Assembly: GCA_963682175.1 (NCBI GenBank)
Contig: OY821771.1
Coordinates: forward strand, 30,648,201 to 30,712,200
Source: Triglochin maritima
Taxonomy: Eukaryota; Streptophyta; Magnoliopsida; Alismatales; Juncaginaceae
DNA: 64,000 bases
Reading direction: 5' to 3'
The notes beneath the pieces were generated by a model that saw only the letters and a program-made list of their open reading frames with translations, was not told the DNA's origin and made no database searches. Below, piece after piece: positions 1 to 10,656 of the stretch. A program made the translations under genes and the position numbers. The first letter of the stretch is position 1; every line of letters begins with the position of its first letter.

Positions 1-722
1 TGTTCGCTGCCTGGCTAGGCGTGATTGCCTTGATCTGGTCCCATAGCTGCTCCATCTCCTTTGATCGTGGCAACGGTAGAATCCATTGCCTATTATGAAT
101 GAAAGACGACACACGAATATCCCACGGGGGTTACCCATATCGTAACGTAGGTGCTCCCCAAAACACCTACAAGAAAGAGGACGACCTAACCAGGGGTCCT
201 CAAAGAAATGCACAACATCACCCATTCCAATCAGATAATGGAACTTCTCTCGAGCAATCGCTCACACTCTTAGGATGTCCCGCCACGCCCAAGAGCACAC
301 CGCCGGTGGTCGGACCACCCAAATGCTTCTACCCCGTAGGTACTTACTCCTCATCCAGTTAGCCCATAGTGAATCCTCCTTTGAGATTAAGAGCTAGAAG
401 AGACGTAATGCAAGTATCATTCCATTTCAGCAGGCTACGAAGACCGAGGCCACCAGCTTCACGAGGTAAGCAACAATCTCACCAGGCCACCATCACGATG
501 GGTTTTTACTTGCCATGGCCCCAAATGAAGTGACACATAATTGTTTCTATCTCATGGAGCACCTTGCGGGGGAGCAAGAAAGATGAACTCGAGTAAATAC
601 TAAACGAAGCGAGGACAAACCGTACAAGTTCCACCCGACCAGCCATGGAGAGTAAAGCCTTCTTGCACGTGGCCAGACGCCCGTGAACCTTCTTGATAAG
701 TTGCTCACAAATTTGCTTCGGA
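1..722 (-). pseudogene. LINE (L1-type) reverse transcriptase C-terminal fragment
   Basis: Read on the minus strand from about 720, the frame gives a typical plant LINE RT C-terminal sequence: a KALLSMAGRVELVRFVL segment, then LLPRKVLHEIETIMCHFIWG, then REAGGLGLRSLLKWND. This order (re-arranged L.AGR, FLWG, EGGLG.R....N) is characteristic of non-LTR retrotransposon ORF2 downstream of the RT catalytic core. The frame is broken by in-frame stops (for example after HGK and at the Trp before DCCLPREAGG), so it is a dead copy. The sense 5' end lies near 722, where the similarity ends abruptly, as expected for 5'-truncated LINE insertions. The element continues beyond the left window edge, so its 3' tail and poly(A) are not visible. 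Confidence 0.8.
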
Positions 723-869
723 TTGCAAATAAATTATCATTCTTTTCTTTTAATATTCATAATTTGAGTAATTAAACAAATGTGGTCTAGTTGTGGATAA
801 TCTCTCACAATAATTAGGTGTGGATGTCATGCTAAACTACGATTAAGTAGATGAAATTAGCAACCTAAA

Positions 870-881
870 GCTCTGATACCA
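870..881 (-). other. copia primer-binding site (initiator tRNA-Met type)
   Basis: The minus strand reads TGGTATCAGAGC, the usual plant copia primer site complementary to the 3' end of initiator tRNA-Met. It adjoins the end of the LTR that begins at 885 in plus coordinates. A few dozen bases further in sense direction is an ATG (around 830) that probably started gag. The rest of the internal region is lost at the LINE boundary. Confidence 0.75.
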
Positions 882-884
882 ATA

Positions 885-1496
885 GTTAGGATCGATGACC
901 CTCTAATCATAAACTAAATAAGGAATTAAAATTAAGTAAATAGATAGTGGACTATGCAAACCATAAATGGACTCCACAAATTTTTATAGAGGTTGGATCA
1001 CAACCACCACGATCTAGTCATCTCCTCAAGTTCCAATTGATCCCCCAATCCTTACTCGAACGTTCACTAACTGATCTCCATTCTCGGCCAAGATTAGCAC
1101 CTTTACAATAAGAGCCTTTGCGAACACCCTCGCATTGCTTGATTTTCTCCTCTTACAACCCGAGGAGGAGCTTCCTCAAAGCTTTACAATCTTTGGTGAT
1201 TCTTGGATATAAAATTGAATCACTAACTAAACACTCTACACTTGGATATGAAATTGTAATTGATATGCAAGTATTGAAGTTAGGCTTTGAGTGTATTTGA
1301 GCTTCGAAGGCTTGAGAATTAATAGCAGAAAGAGTATAGATGATTTGAGAGAGTAGTGTTCCAGTATGTGTCTCTTGAATGAGACTTTTATAGGACTCAA
1401 AGCAAATAGAGTTGATTAGGGGAGTTAGTGAAATTCGGACCAATGAGAAGCAAGATTTAACTTTAGCTCAGGTAGAAATCTGCACAGATTTGATTG
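885..1496 (-). mobile_element. copia LTR, R/U5 side fragment (minus strand)
   Basis: This segment abuts the initiator-tRNA primer site and has the composition of the other copia LTRs here, including a CTTACAACCCGAGGAGGAGC-like block close to those at 33.1-33.2 kb and 43.5 kb. It ends at 1492-1496 (GATTG), which is duplicated at 12070-12074 on the far side of GyI. The LTR was therefore one piece before GyI inserted. The short ORFs within it are chance frames. Confidence 0.65.
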
Positions 1497-1864
1497 TGAT
1501 TGACATCATTTCATGCTCATATTTGTATCTTATATCCATTATCTTCCACCTAAACAATGCTATGTCACGAGTTTTATGTTTAGTTTTCAGGAATAAATAG
1601 GTTTGAAGAGATAAAACATAAAAGGACCCAAAAGCTGGGAAAAAGGACTGGATTGTGAGATCTGGGGACCAAGATGCAAGGGAGAAGGACCTGATTGCAA
1701 GACAGAAGGACCTAAGAGCAAAACAGAATACTCCACACCATCATGGGGAGTATTTTACCAATTCGATTCGGGTCGGAGCTCCAACAAGTCAAGTAACCAC
1801 ATCAAAGACCAAGACTACCATCCAGGAAAGCCTCCTAAAAAGCCCAGACCAATCCGGACCCTGT

Positions 1865-1905
1865 AGACCGCCAATTGGCGGTCTGGAACTGCTAATTGGC
1901 GGTCC
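1865..1905 (+). repeat. paired palindromes in U3
   Basis: AGACCGCCAATTGGCGGTCT (1865-1884) is a perfect 20-bp palindrome. It is followed by a partly decayed second copy ending GCTAATTGGCGGTCC at 1905. The pair lies about 75 bp upstream of the USE/TATA promoter. Confidence 0.8.
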
Positions 1906-1980
1906 AGGTGGATCCGAATCCGCTTAGCTTTTTCTGGCGTGTGTATTAGAGCGTGCTTATGCTATTTATGGTATTTGTTT

Positions 1981-2032
1981 AGTCCCACATCGGGGGATTG
2001 TCCCGGATTAGCTTTTTCCATGGCTATAAATA
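1981..2032 (+). promoter_or_regulatory. LTR promoter: snRNA-type USE plus TATA box
   Basis: AGTCCCACATCG at 1981-1992 matches the plant snRNA upstream sequence element consensus (RTCCCACATCG). A TATA box, TATAAATA, lies at 2025-2032, leaving 32 bp between them. A GGGGGATTGTCCC stretch follows the USE. The arrangement recurs at identical spacing in the other LTRs of this family. Confidence 0.6.
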
Positions 2033-3669
2033 GAACTCTTCACCTTCCATTGTAATCACTCCATGCTTGTGGCCATTCTCCCTAATTGAAGGGAAAGCCT
2101 TGAAGCAAGAAACTCAATGGGGGAGATGCTACTGGTATTGTGAGTCTTCAATCAATAAAATTTCCTTAGTTTTGTGCTTCTTTTATTGTTGATGCATGTT
2201 TTAGTTTAATTGTTTTTTATTAAATCTAGCTTAGTTAATATGTTTTCTTATCTTAGTGTAATGTGTAGTGTAATGTGTAGTGAGTAAAACCACTCCCCTT
2301 TTGGGGGGTGGAGATGATTATCATATATGCAATTAAGGAAGGAAGGATGTTTATTTTGAAATGTGTTGATTAATATGAATGCATGCTTGCTTGTTAGAAT
2401 AGAACACTTCACTAGATGGGTTTTGCCACAAGTTTTAAGACACCTCCGATGCTTGTTTAGTTTCTTAAATAACCAGCTTGTGTTTATGAATGTTAAAGTA
2501 GGTTAGTGATTTAATTGATGGGTTTTGCCATGATAAGTATACACCTCCCATACATGCAAACACTACCTCCACTTATGCCTATAGGAAGATATTCTTGCCT
2601 CCTTATTGTGTATGTGTAGTCACTCCACCCCCTAAGGGGTCTCTCTCTCTTACTGATTTCTCCATAGTATCAAGTTTCTCTAGCTTAGTTGAAGTATTCG
2701 TTTGTTTTGTTTCCTTCGCATTTGCTTCTTCGTGTTAGCATAGTTTAGATTAGCATAAACAACTTTCTTCCATCTTTTTGTGCCACTTGATTTCTGATAA
2801 ACAAGAGCGAGCTCACCTCCCTGAGGACGACCCGTACTTGCCACTACTTCATCGCGGCCGTGCACTTGCGGTAGAAATATAAAACGTTTTTAATGTGAGT
2901 CATTTTATCAATAAAGTTTTGTGTTTCTTTCATTGTTTGTTTATGCTTCTTTTATTGTTTGTGCATGTTTTAGTTTAATCGTCTTTTATTTCTAGCTTAG
3001 TTTTAATATGCTTTCTTTGCTTAGTTTAATAATTAGTGTAATGTTTAGTGAGTAGTTCCATCCCCTTTGGGGGGTGGAGTAGATGTACATACATGCATTA
3101 GAGAATGGGATGAATGCTTTATTTTTGATGTGTTGATAAAACATGAATGTATGCTTACTTGTTTAGGATAGAATTTATAACTTGATGAGTTTTGCCAAAA
3201 TGATTAGACACCTCTCATGCTTGTTTAGGTTCTGAAATAAATAACTTGCATATGTAAATGTTAATCAACTAAGTTGGTGAATAGATTGATAGGTTTTGCC
3301 ATAACATTTAGACACTTCCTATGCTTGATAAACACCACCTTCATGTGCTTAAAGAATGTATTCTACACCCACCTCTTTGCATGTGTGCACTCACTCCACC
3401 CCTTAGGGGTTTTTCCCATTTCTGTATTCCAGCATTCTTCCTTTGTTCTTAGTTTAGTTGTTATTCCATCGTTTGTTTGTTTCGTTCGCATTTCATACTT
3501 TTTAGTGTAGCGTAGTCTAGATTAGCATAAACAACTTTCTTCCCCCTATTTTTGCCACTTGATTTCGTACAAGCAAGAGACTACTCACCTCCCTGAGGAC
3601 GACCCGTACTTGCCACCGCTTCATCGCGGCCGTGCACTTGCGGTTTAAATAAAACGTTCAACAAGTTTT

Positions 3670-3687
3670 TGGCGCCGTTGCCGCGGA
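3670..3687 (+). other. GyI primer-binding site (tRNA-Asp type)
   Basis: TGGCGCCGTTGCCGCGGA starts 6 nt after the LTR end. It is complementary, with one mismatch, to the 3' end of plant tRNA-Asp, the primer typical of Athila/Tat gypsy elements. Confidence 0.8.
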
Positions 3688-4770
3688 GGTGCCAGTCCAG
3701 ACTCTTGTTTGGACGATTCGAGTGGATTTAATTTTTGTCTTGTAGTTTTCTTTGTTTCAGGAGACTCACATTGAGAAGGGGAAGCATCTGGTGAAGTTTG
3801 GAGGCGGTTTGAGAGAAGAAGACCGCCAATCAGCGGTCTACAACCGCCAACTGGCGGTCTGGTTGTTTCATTTCACCTCGAAATTTCTTTGGAGTATTTC
3901 TTTATATGATATAGTGGTCTGGGACTTAATTTGGCATGTTTTGACTTATAGTTTGTTCCCAGATCAATAATCAAACCTCCCTTAAGCAACTTGGACCCTA
4001 AAACTCAAAGCAAAAGATTAGGCATTCTTTTTGTTTAGGCCATGCATCATGTATGTGACTTAGGCATTTAGATTGTCTTTTATCTTAGCTTTATTTTCTG
4101 TTGCTGAGAGCTGGCGTGAGGTACGCACCTTCTACTCTCATTCATGCATTTCGTATGAACATGCATTAGTTAGTAGGAAGTGCATTGCAACAAGTGTGAG
4201 TTGAGCGTTGTTTGGAGAGTTGATTGCTAGATTTAGGACTCCAAAACGCTACTAAGGAGGGGCTGTCCCATAAAAGATAAGGTGGGGGATTTCATCACCC
4301 TTTCCTTCGCCCCAAAAACCACACTAATCAAGAGCCTAATTTTAAAATCAAGTAGACATTGGCCTTAAGGAATTCGGACGCATTAGGAGAGTGATCTGGT
4401 CCCGACCGTCATGACCTGATCGGCGTTACCCACTTTGTCGATAGTAGGAGAGACGAGATCCCCAGATCTTGGCTCACTTGCTGGGCTTTGTGGTCCTCGT
4501 TGTAGGGAGGTGAGGCGTGTTGAGGCCGTGTGACCTCGCAGTTAGGCGTCGTCTAGCTGTAAGGACCTATAGCGACCTTAGGATTGCTTGAGCCTTGTTT
4601 GCTTGTGTGCTTCTACCTGTACCCATCCGCCGTAGCATAAGGACTTCTTCCCTTCTCTCCTGAGTCATTCTTTCTCTCCTGTGTTCTCCCGTCTTCTCCT
4701 CTACGCACATTCTTTGTTAGAAAAGAAAAGGAAAAAAAAGGTTTTGTTTTGTGTGTGTGCACCTTTGTGC
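3688..4770 (+). other. GyI leader with paired palindromes
   Basis: No gene is seen here. The leader holds two palindromic hairpins at 3821-3838 (GACCGCCAATCAGCGGTC) and 3842-3858 (ACCGCCAACTGGCGGT core), about 140 nt after the primer site. Further on are blocks conserved in GyII (24.8-25.5 kb) and GyIII (57.6-58.3 kb): GAGGTACGCACC, a GATAAGGTGGGGGATTTCATCACC block, and GTAGGAGAGACGAGATC. Conservation across three separate elements suggests the leader is a functional part of the retrotransposon RNA. Confidence 0.6.
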
Positions 4771-6255
4771 ATGCTTTCGTGGACACGAGACGAGAGTGGT
4801 CGTTTGACGAGGAGCGTTGTCAATCCGGCTTCGGTCATCGATTTCTCGACACCTTCCTCCTCTCGTGTCACACGCAGTCCGGGTTCAATGGCTGCTAATT
4901 TCCGTGAGGAGGAGCAGTTGCTGGACCCACCTGTTCGACCAGTGCTTCCAGTTGTCGTTCCCATACCTCTACGTGATCGATGCTACCCGAGCCGTACAGC
5001 TCTACCCTCATGCATCGTATTACCAGAGGCTAATGGGAACCATTTTGAGGTTAAGCCTCAATTCATTTCCATGCTCCCTCATTTCACTGGGAAAGGTGAC
5101 CCCTATATCTTTCTCAGGGAATTTGAGGAGGTCTGTGCTATGTTCAAGCTGCAACAACTTAGCACAAACTCCATCCATCTTAGGCTCGTTCCTTTTGCAC
5201 TAAAGGATGACGCCAAGAAGTGGTTGTACAGAAACCATGCGAATTCCTTTAGGACTTGGGATGAGTTTCAATCTGCATTCCTCAAGAAGTACTTTCCTAA
5301 TCATCAGACTCAAAAATTGAGGAACGAAATCAATTCGTTCTATCAACATGAGACCGAACCATTTCATGCATATCGTGAGAGGTTCAAAGAGCTACTATCC
5401 TCGTGCCCTCACCATGGCATTGAGTTGTGGTGTCTTTGTCAGATTGTGTATGAGGGTCTTCACATCCCGTCCAGAACGCTCCTTGAGTCCATGTGTCAAG
5501 GAGAGTTCTTGGGAAAGGATGAAAGGGAGACATGGGCCTTCCTAGAAGACCTCGCTGAGAAAACCATGCAGTGGGAGAGTGTGAGGGAACCACCTGCATC
5601 ATCTAGTATAGGAGCGAGGATCGCGAATGCAAACTCGACTAGATCGGGTACCGCATTTGCTATCGATACCACTACGGCCACCGAGGCACGCATGGCGGCC
5701 TTAATGCGCCGTATGGACTCGATTGAGCTCCAAAACCAACAAAGTGCACCTCACATGTCTACATCTGGTCCAGTTCCCCGTCATTCATGTGGTAGGATAG
5801 GTCATGTAGAAAGCGAGTGTGAGTCCATTCCTCCTGAGATGGAGCGTGTCAACGCCGTCTATGATAGAGCCAGGAATGACCCATACTCATCATCTTATAA
5901 TCCTGGATGGAGGAACCACCCCAATTTTTCATGGAACCAAACTAATGCCCCGGGTGGTCCTTGCAACTCCTCTAGACCACATTACCAATCACACCAACCT
6001 CCCATGCATGCACATTCCTATCAGCCACCCCAAGCACAAACCACCAATCCATCGGGTTTCCCAAATTCCGATAATATGGAAACCCGATTCAATTCGCTTG
6101 AGACCTTGACTCGTGGACTTGAAAACTCAATGAAAACTTTTATGTCTACCACAAGTCAAGTTCTCACTTCAAATCAGCAGACCATGAAATCTCTAGAGCT
6201 TCAGATGGGCCAATTGGCTCAGTCTGTACATGAGAGAGAGAGAATCTTTTCCTAG
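4771..6255 (+). CDS. gag: GyI Gag (capsid and zinc-knuckle region)
   Basis: This is an Athila/Tat-type Gag. The first convincing ATG is at 4771; the open frame extends upstream but only from a GTG. The capsid-like core (about 5040-5570) has the hallmarks FTGKGDPYIFLREFEEVC, LRLVPFALKDDAKKWL, W.EF...FLKKYFP and KLRNEINSFYQ. A zinc-knuckle stretch follows at 5776-5820 (PRHSCGRIGHVESEC). Its first Cys is Arg, whereas GyII keeps Cys there (PCHLCGRIGHIGGEC), so nucleic-acid binding may be weakened. A Pro/Asn/Gln-rich linker and a probable coiled-coil (6070-6240) follow. The frame stops at 6255, just after HERE, and the next ORF overlaps it in the +1 frame. The product would form the virus-like particle. 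Confidence 0.85.
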   Translation: MLSWTRDESGRLTRSVVNPASVIDFSTPSSSRVTRSPGSMAANFREEEQLLDPPVRPVLPVVVPIPLRDRCYPSRTALPSCIVLPEANGNHFEVKPQFISMLPHFTGKGDPYIFLREFEEVCAMFKLQQLSTNSIHLRLVPFALKDDAKKWLYRNHANSFRTWDEFQSAFLKKYFPNHQTQKLRNEINSFYQHETEPFHAYRERFKELLSSCPHHGIELWCLCQIVYEGLHIPSRTLLESMCQGEFLGKDERETWAFLEDLAEKTMQWESVREPPASSSIGARIANANSTRSGTAFAIDTTTATEARMAALMRRMDSIELQNQQSAPHMSTSGPVPRHSCGRIGHVESECESIPPEMERVNAVYDRARNDPYSSSYNPGWRNHPNFSWNQTNAPGGPCNSSRPHYQSHQPPMHAHSYQPPQAQTTNPSGFPNSDNMETRFNSLETLTRGLENSMKTFMSTTSQVLTSNQQTMKSLELQMGQLAQSVHERERIFS

Positions 6256-6785
6256 CCAGCCTGAGGCTAACCCCCGTATGTACCAACAACAACACATGCA
6301 AAATGAGAATGTGGTACCTCGGTGGAGGCAAGTGAACCATGTGGAGGAACCTGTTCACCATGTCAATTCCATTGTGACCTTAAGGAATGGAAAACAGGTT
6401 GACAATCACATCTCCTTGCCACAACAACCACCATCTATGCAGACCCTCAGTGGGAATGGTGGTGAAGAAGAAGCTGAGGGTGAGGGTAATACACCAAAGC
6501 TTTCTTCTCAGGCACAGCAGAAAACCTACCTGCCAAAAGCTCCCTATCCAAGTAGGTTAAACAAAAAGCAGAGTGACAACATGGACAAGATATTAGAGGT
6601 GTTTAAGCAAGTGAAGGTTAACATCCCCTTGTTGGATGTCATCCAACAAATACCTCAATATGCCAAAGTGTTGAAGGATCTCTGCACAACCAAGAGGAAG
6701 ACCAATGTTCCTAAGAAAGCATTCTTGGCTGCAAATATCAGCTAACTTTTGTCCAATCCCACCTACACAAAATACAAGGACCTGG
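6230..6785 (+). pseudogene. GyI protease-ORF N-terminal part, broken by stop and solo LTR
   Basis: This frame opens at an ATG (6230) overlapping the last 26 nt of gag in the +1 frame. It runs through [21 protein letters not shown] and LLDVIQQIPQYAKVLKDLC, the conserved run-up to the Athila protease-like domain. GyII has the same order at 23.1-22.8 kb. A TAA at 6743-6745 (after LAANIS) ends the frame; GyII reads through there. The following bases still match GyII until the solo LTR enters at 6791. Coding then resumes at 7969 with TIRCTI/LSNVLLDLG-type sequence. Confidence 0.8.
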
Positions 6786-6790
6786 GGTGT

Positions 6791-7963
6791 TGATGCATTG
6801 CATACATTGCATCATATGTCTTTCATTTAGATTACTTTTATATCAATAAATGCTACTAAGGTATGTGTTTAGTCGTATTTACAGAATACAGGGACCTGAA
6901 TGCAAATTACCCACATTCCGAGCATAAACGCGTGCAAAAGATTCATTTCTATCATAAAGACCGAGTTCAAGTTTATCGGGTTTCAAATGAAAATGCATCC
7001 AAGCATAAAAGCATTCAAGGAGCTAATTACAAAAAGGTCAAGGGCTTAATTGCAAAATGCCAAGGACCTGATTGCAAAATAAAAGGATCAAGTTATTTTG
7101 TTGGAAAAGTCAAAAGAAAAGTCAAAAATAAATCCCCAACAATGGAAGGAATAATCCGGAGTTCAAGACAATGGAAAGAATCATCCAGACGCGTAAATAA
7201 AGATCAAATCATATCATAAACACATGACCAAAATCCAGACCCGAGCAGACCTGATTGTGCGGCGTTTTCGCCGCACAACACCTTCAATATGCGGCGTTTC
7301 CGCCGCCCAGTCATTGATCCATGTGCTCCAATTTCGTCCTGTCGTGCGATGACGCGTGTACTCTCCTTTTATGTATTGGTATCCCCTGTATCGGCTATAA
7401 ATAGCCTTGTAGAACGAATGTAACACATCTTTGAACCTTTGGTCTTGGATCATTAGTAATAAAATTCTGTTTTATTTTGTTTTAATTTTCTTTTCTTAAT
7501 GTCTCTAGGATCCCTTCTCCTTCCTCCCTCCATGAGTTTCTAACTCTCTCCAAAGGGTGGAGGTGATGGAATTAGGGTTAGAGAATGATGAATGCATGTT
7601 ATTATTTTAAGTTCATGATTAGTGTATTTTGATTACTTGAGTTTATGTTAAGTCATTTATCTTGTAATGCTTCATAACTAACATGATTTATAATAAGTTT
7701 CAGTAATTCTCTACTCTAAACCTAAATCTAAACCTCCACCCCACGGATTTCTCTCTTTGTTCTTGTTTTAATTTTAATTGCTTTTGTTTCGTACTTTAGT
7801 TAATTAAACCAAAAACTCCAAAAACCCTAATTGATTTTTCTCTACTTCTTCCCCTCAATCGAAATAACAAAAATAACGAAATCTCTCCCTCCTTGTGTTC
7901 GACCCGTACTTGCCACGTCTTCATAGACGCCGTGCACTTGCGGTATAAATAAAAATCTCAACA
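6791..7963 (+). mobile_element. solo LTR (family D) inserted in GyI
   Basis: It begins TGATGCATTGCATACATTGC, ends AAAAATCTCAACA, and is flanked by GGTGT on both sides (6786-6790 and 7964-7968). The U5 end carries TTGTGTTCGACCCGTACTTGCCACGTC...CGTGCACTTGCGG, so it is a distant relative of the other gypsy LTRs. A TATA box lies at 7396-7403. U3 has two GC-rich inverted repeats, TGTGCGGCG TTTT CGCCGCACA (7256-7277) and GCGGCG TTTC CGCCGC (7291-7306). No snRNA-type USE is visible in it. No internal region remains, so it arose by LTR-LTR recombination. Confidence 0.88.
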
Positions 7964-7968
7964 GGTGT

Positions 7969-9054
7969 CCTACTATTCAGTGTACGATAGGGGACACTAG
8001 ATTGAGCAATGTTTTGCTTGATTTAGGATCAGCGGTCAACCTCCTCCCATTCTCTGTTTATCAACAGTTGAACTTGGGAGAATTGAAACCAACTAAGATC
8101 ACCCTCCAATTGGCGGATAGATCTATTCGTATTCCCATGGGGATTATCGAGGACGTGCTTATCAAATTTGGAGATTTTATATTTCCAGACGATTTTGTTG
8201 TCCTCGATACCAATCCTGTTGCGAACACCCACTCTCAAATACCTTTGATTTTGGGTAGACCATTTCTGGCAACCTCCAATGCCTTGATTAATTGTAGAAA
8301 TGGTCTCATGAAGCTCTCATTCGGTAACATGAGTGCCGAGTTTCATGTGTTCAACTCTGGTAAGCAACAGGAACCCATGGATGAACCTTTAAATCTAAAT
8401 CTCATCCGCCAACTGGAGAAAGCACCACAAAATCAACGAACACCCCTAACCCCAATGCAACCCGTTGAGAATGTTCATGGGCCGAGCGAAAACTCATTGC
8501 CTGTCTTCGCAATGCAACAGAGTGAACTGGCCTCGAACATGAATGTCCAAAGGGAGTGTTCATTGCATGATTCAGTTGAGAGTACTAGTGAGAGTGAGAC
8601 ACCTCATCATATGCCTATACCAGAAGGTGTCTCTACCTCATGTCCCATGGCCATTGAGCCATTTGAGCTTCATATTGACTCCAACAAGGACCCACCTACG
8701 ACCGAGCTTATGCTTGATGATCTAAATGATGGTGGGAGGTCCTTGTTGGATGACTTGGGGAGAAGCCCCATTCTTAGTGATGCAGGTCTGCTGCATCCAT
8801 CGAATGAGCTTGAGGAACTCATTCCGATGCACCCGCCTATTGGTTGGAGGGTTTTCTTCGATGAGCAATTAAACCCTAGTGAGGCAACGCAACTTCATTC
8901 TTTGTTGCCCACACCCAACCAATATCATGAGGGGTTCGAGCCTTTCAACTTTGACCTTTCACCTCTCATGACACCTCAGAGTACCAGTGGAGTTTGCCCA
9001 TCTCGGCAAGTCTCTGGTCTTCATGACTTGATGTTCTCATTTGATGTTCCTTGA
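7969..9054 (+). pseudogene. GyI protease-like domain fused to IGWRV tail
   Basis: The frame continues the ORF interrupted by the solo LTR. About 8002-8370 is a retropepsin-like domain: [14 protein letters not shown] (with the active-site D-L-G), [19 protein letters not shown], and [19 protein letters not shown]. It matches GyII 22.7-22.3 kb. Beyond it the sequence leaves GyII: instead of pol there is a roughly 220-residue acidic, Ser/Pro-rich tail ending with PPIGWRVFFDEQLN and closing at a TGA (9052-9054). A related module (QPIGWRVWIDDHNF) ends the GyIII reading frame. I do not recognise the tail in any known domain family. No RT follows. Confidence 0.75.
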
Positions 9055-10642
9055 CCAAATGATTATGAGAATATCTTGGTTGATGTATATATCTTGTAAA
9101 AAAAGAAAAAAGAAAAAAAAAGAAAAAAAAGAAAAAAAAGTGTAATAAAAGACTCCTTCAGTGAGCATCGATTGTTGTGGGCCCCAACCCTTGTGTACTT
9201 GGGCCCAATCTCTTCACGTATTTATCTCCCTTCTTCAGCTTCTCACAGGTTTTGAGGGAATTTGGGTTTGTGTCCATCAACATGACCCTGAACGTCCCTT
9301 TGTACTTCATGTTGGTGAGATCTTTCCTTTTTCATGCATGTATCCATGTAGTATCTTGTTCACATTCATTGAGGACAATGCATGAAGTAGGTGTGGGGGG
9401 GTGTTTTACGTGTGTACATAGTCGAGTCTTTTTCCTTTGGTTTTATTTTCTTTTGTTTGTACTGCTAGGGTCATGTTAGTGTGGGGCATTTAACATTGAT
9501 ATATCTGCTTGCTATGATCCTTGGGTGACTTGTCTTCTTTTGCTTGCCGAGTGCTTTAAAATTTTCACATTTCTTTCAAAATCTTCATGTGTTTGCGAAA
9601 GAGAATGTTTTGTGGGTTTTGCGTGTGTTTAGCATGTGCAAAACCGTTGAGAGGCAAAGTAAAAAGAAAGCTCCCAAAATTGTCTTGAACTTGATGCATT
9701 AGGATTTCTAGTTTACTGGCTTTAGGTCTTGTCGAGTCGTTAGGATGCACCCTGGTTTTCCCTCAGGGGGCGTGTAATCATAGGGTTTCAGTACTAAAAC
9801 ATTTAAAGAAGTCCACCCTGAACCTAGTGAGTCAAATAATTCGTGTTTGTGAGTATAAGGAAGTTTGTCGTAGTCAAGGGCCCTTAATCTCTTTTTGTGA
9901 AACTTAAGTGTAGGGGTTTTGGTTCCCATGTAGATAAGTAAATAAGTGGTGTTCTCTCTTCTCGCACGACTCCTATCACTCGGGAAAGTAGGTCTGAGGG
10001 GACTTTGTGCCTGGTGCTTTCAAGTCAACTTACTTGGGATGCACCGACCGAACTCCCGTTACACGGGTGGTAGGGATCGCCCTATGTGGAGATTTGGGGG
10101 AAGGTGTACGTGATAGTGTAAGTCCTCATAGGCAATGATGCACGAAACCTGACCCTGGGAGAATCAAACACCAACCAATAAAATGCTCTAAAGAAAAAGA
10201 AAAAAAAGAAAAAAAGAAAAAAAAGAAAAAAAGAGTCAAATAAGAACCAAAATGGACTTTACACATTGTATCACATTCAGAAGTTAAGGTTGCTCATGTC
10301 TTTCACTTAAGTCCTTGACTAACTTTCACGAATAACTCATTAGGCTAGGTGTGTGGACGGATTACATATATAGAGTCGACCCGTAGTATTACCGCGTCCC
10401 ATGATCGACAAAATAAGTCCAACGAGTCGTGTAGCTAGATTGATTAATGCATCTTGTTCGGATTTTGTGGGTATATCCGCTGAAAACCCTCATGAGACAA
10501 CACTCCTCCTTGGCAACAGGGAGGTTTAACGGCTTGTTGCACGTGCTAAGTGCAACCGTGATTCCTACGAAAGTGAGTTAGGATTTCTTGTTTTTCGCAT
10601 GCTTTTCTCTTTCTTTGTTTTGCTCGGGACTAGCAAAAGTTA
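9055..10642 (+). other. GyI 3' noncoding region with internal polypurine tract
   Basis: I see no gene. An A-rich purine tract (9098-9140) follows the stop codon. Near 9372-9401 is GAGGACAATGCATGAAGTAG followed by GTGTGGGGGGG, the internal polypurine-like motif known near the end of coding regions in Athila/Tat elements. The remaining 1.2 kb (including a second purine tract at 10194-10233) is clearly shared with GyII (16.5-17.7 kb) and GyIII (54.4-55.7 kb). It ends in the LTR-adjacent polypurine tract. Confidence 0.65.
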
Positions 10643-10656
10643 GGTGTGGGGGTATT
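10643..10656 (+). other. GyI polypurine tract
   Basis: GGTGTGGGGGTATT immediately precedes the 3' LTR start TGATTGACATC. This is the expected primer site for plus-strand synthesis, and GyII and GyIII carry the same sequence or nearly so. Confidence 0.75.

Larger units (their letters stand above)
1497..3663 (+). repeat. GyI 5' LTR, mosaic and enlarged
   Basis: At 2167 bp it is about 750 bp longer than its 3' partner (1413 bp). From about 1793 to 2890 it follows the LTR of GyII closely, down to the CGGTAGAAATATAAAACG end block. At about 2890 it then continues with a second R/U5 stretch that matches the GyI 3' LTR from about 11293 (AATGTGAGTCATTTTATC). Two U5-like blocks with the GAGGACGACCCGTACTTGCC sequence are therefore present in tandem. 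The last bases ACGTTCAACA directly precede the primer site. Confidence 0.85.

Noticed and set aside
870..881. tRNA gene suggested by GCTCTGATACCA
   Set aside because: Only the 12-nt primer-site complement is present next to an LTR; there is no cloverleaf.
4701..4964. Minus-strand ORFs overlapping GyI gag (also 5384-5693) and plus-strand ORFs overlapping GyII gag and pol
   Set aside because: They are shadow frames of the better-supported Gag and Pol frames, without domains of their own.
9161..9385. Conserved small ORF before the internal polypurine tract, with a counterpart at 55723-55938
   Set aside because: The peptides look alike, but by eye the substitutions fall about equally on first, second and third codon positions. 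The conservation is of DNA or RNA, not of protein.
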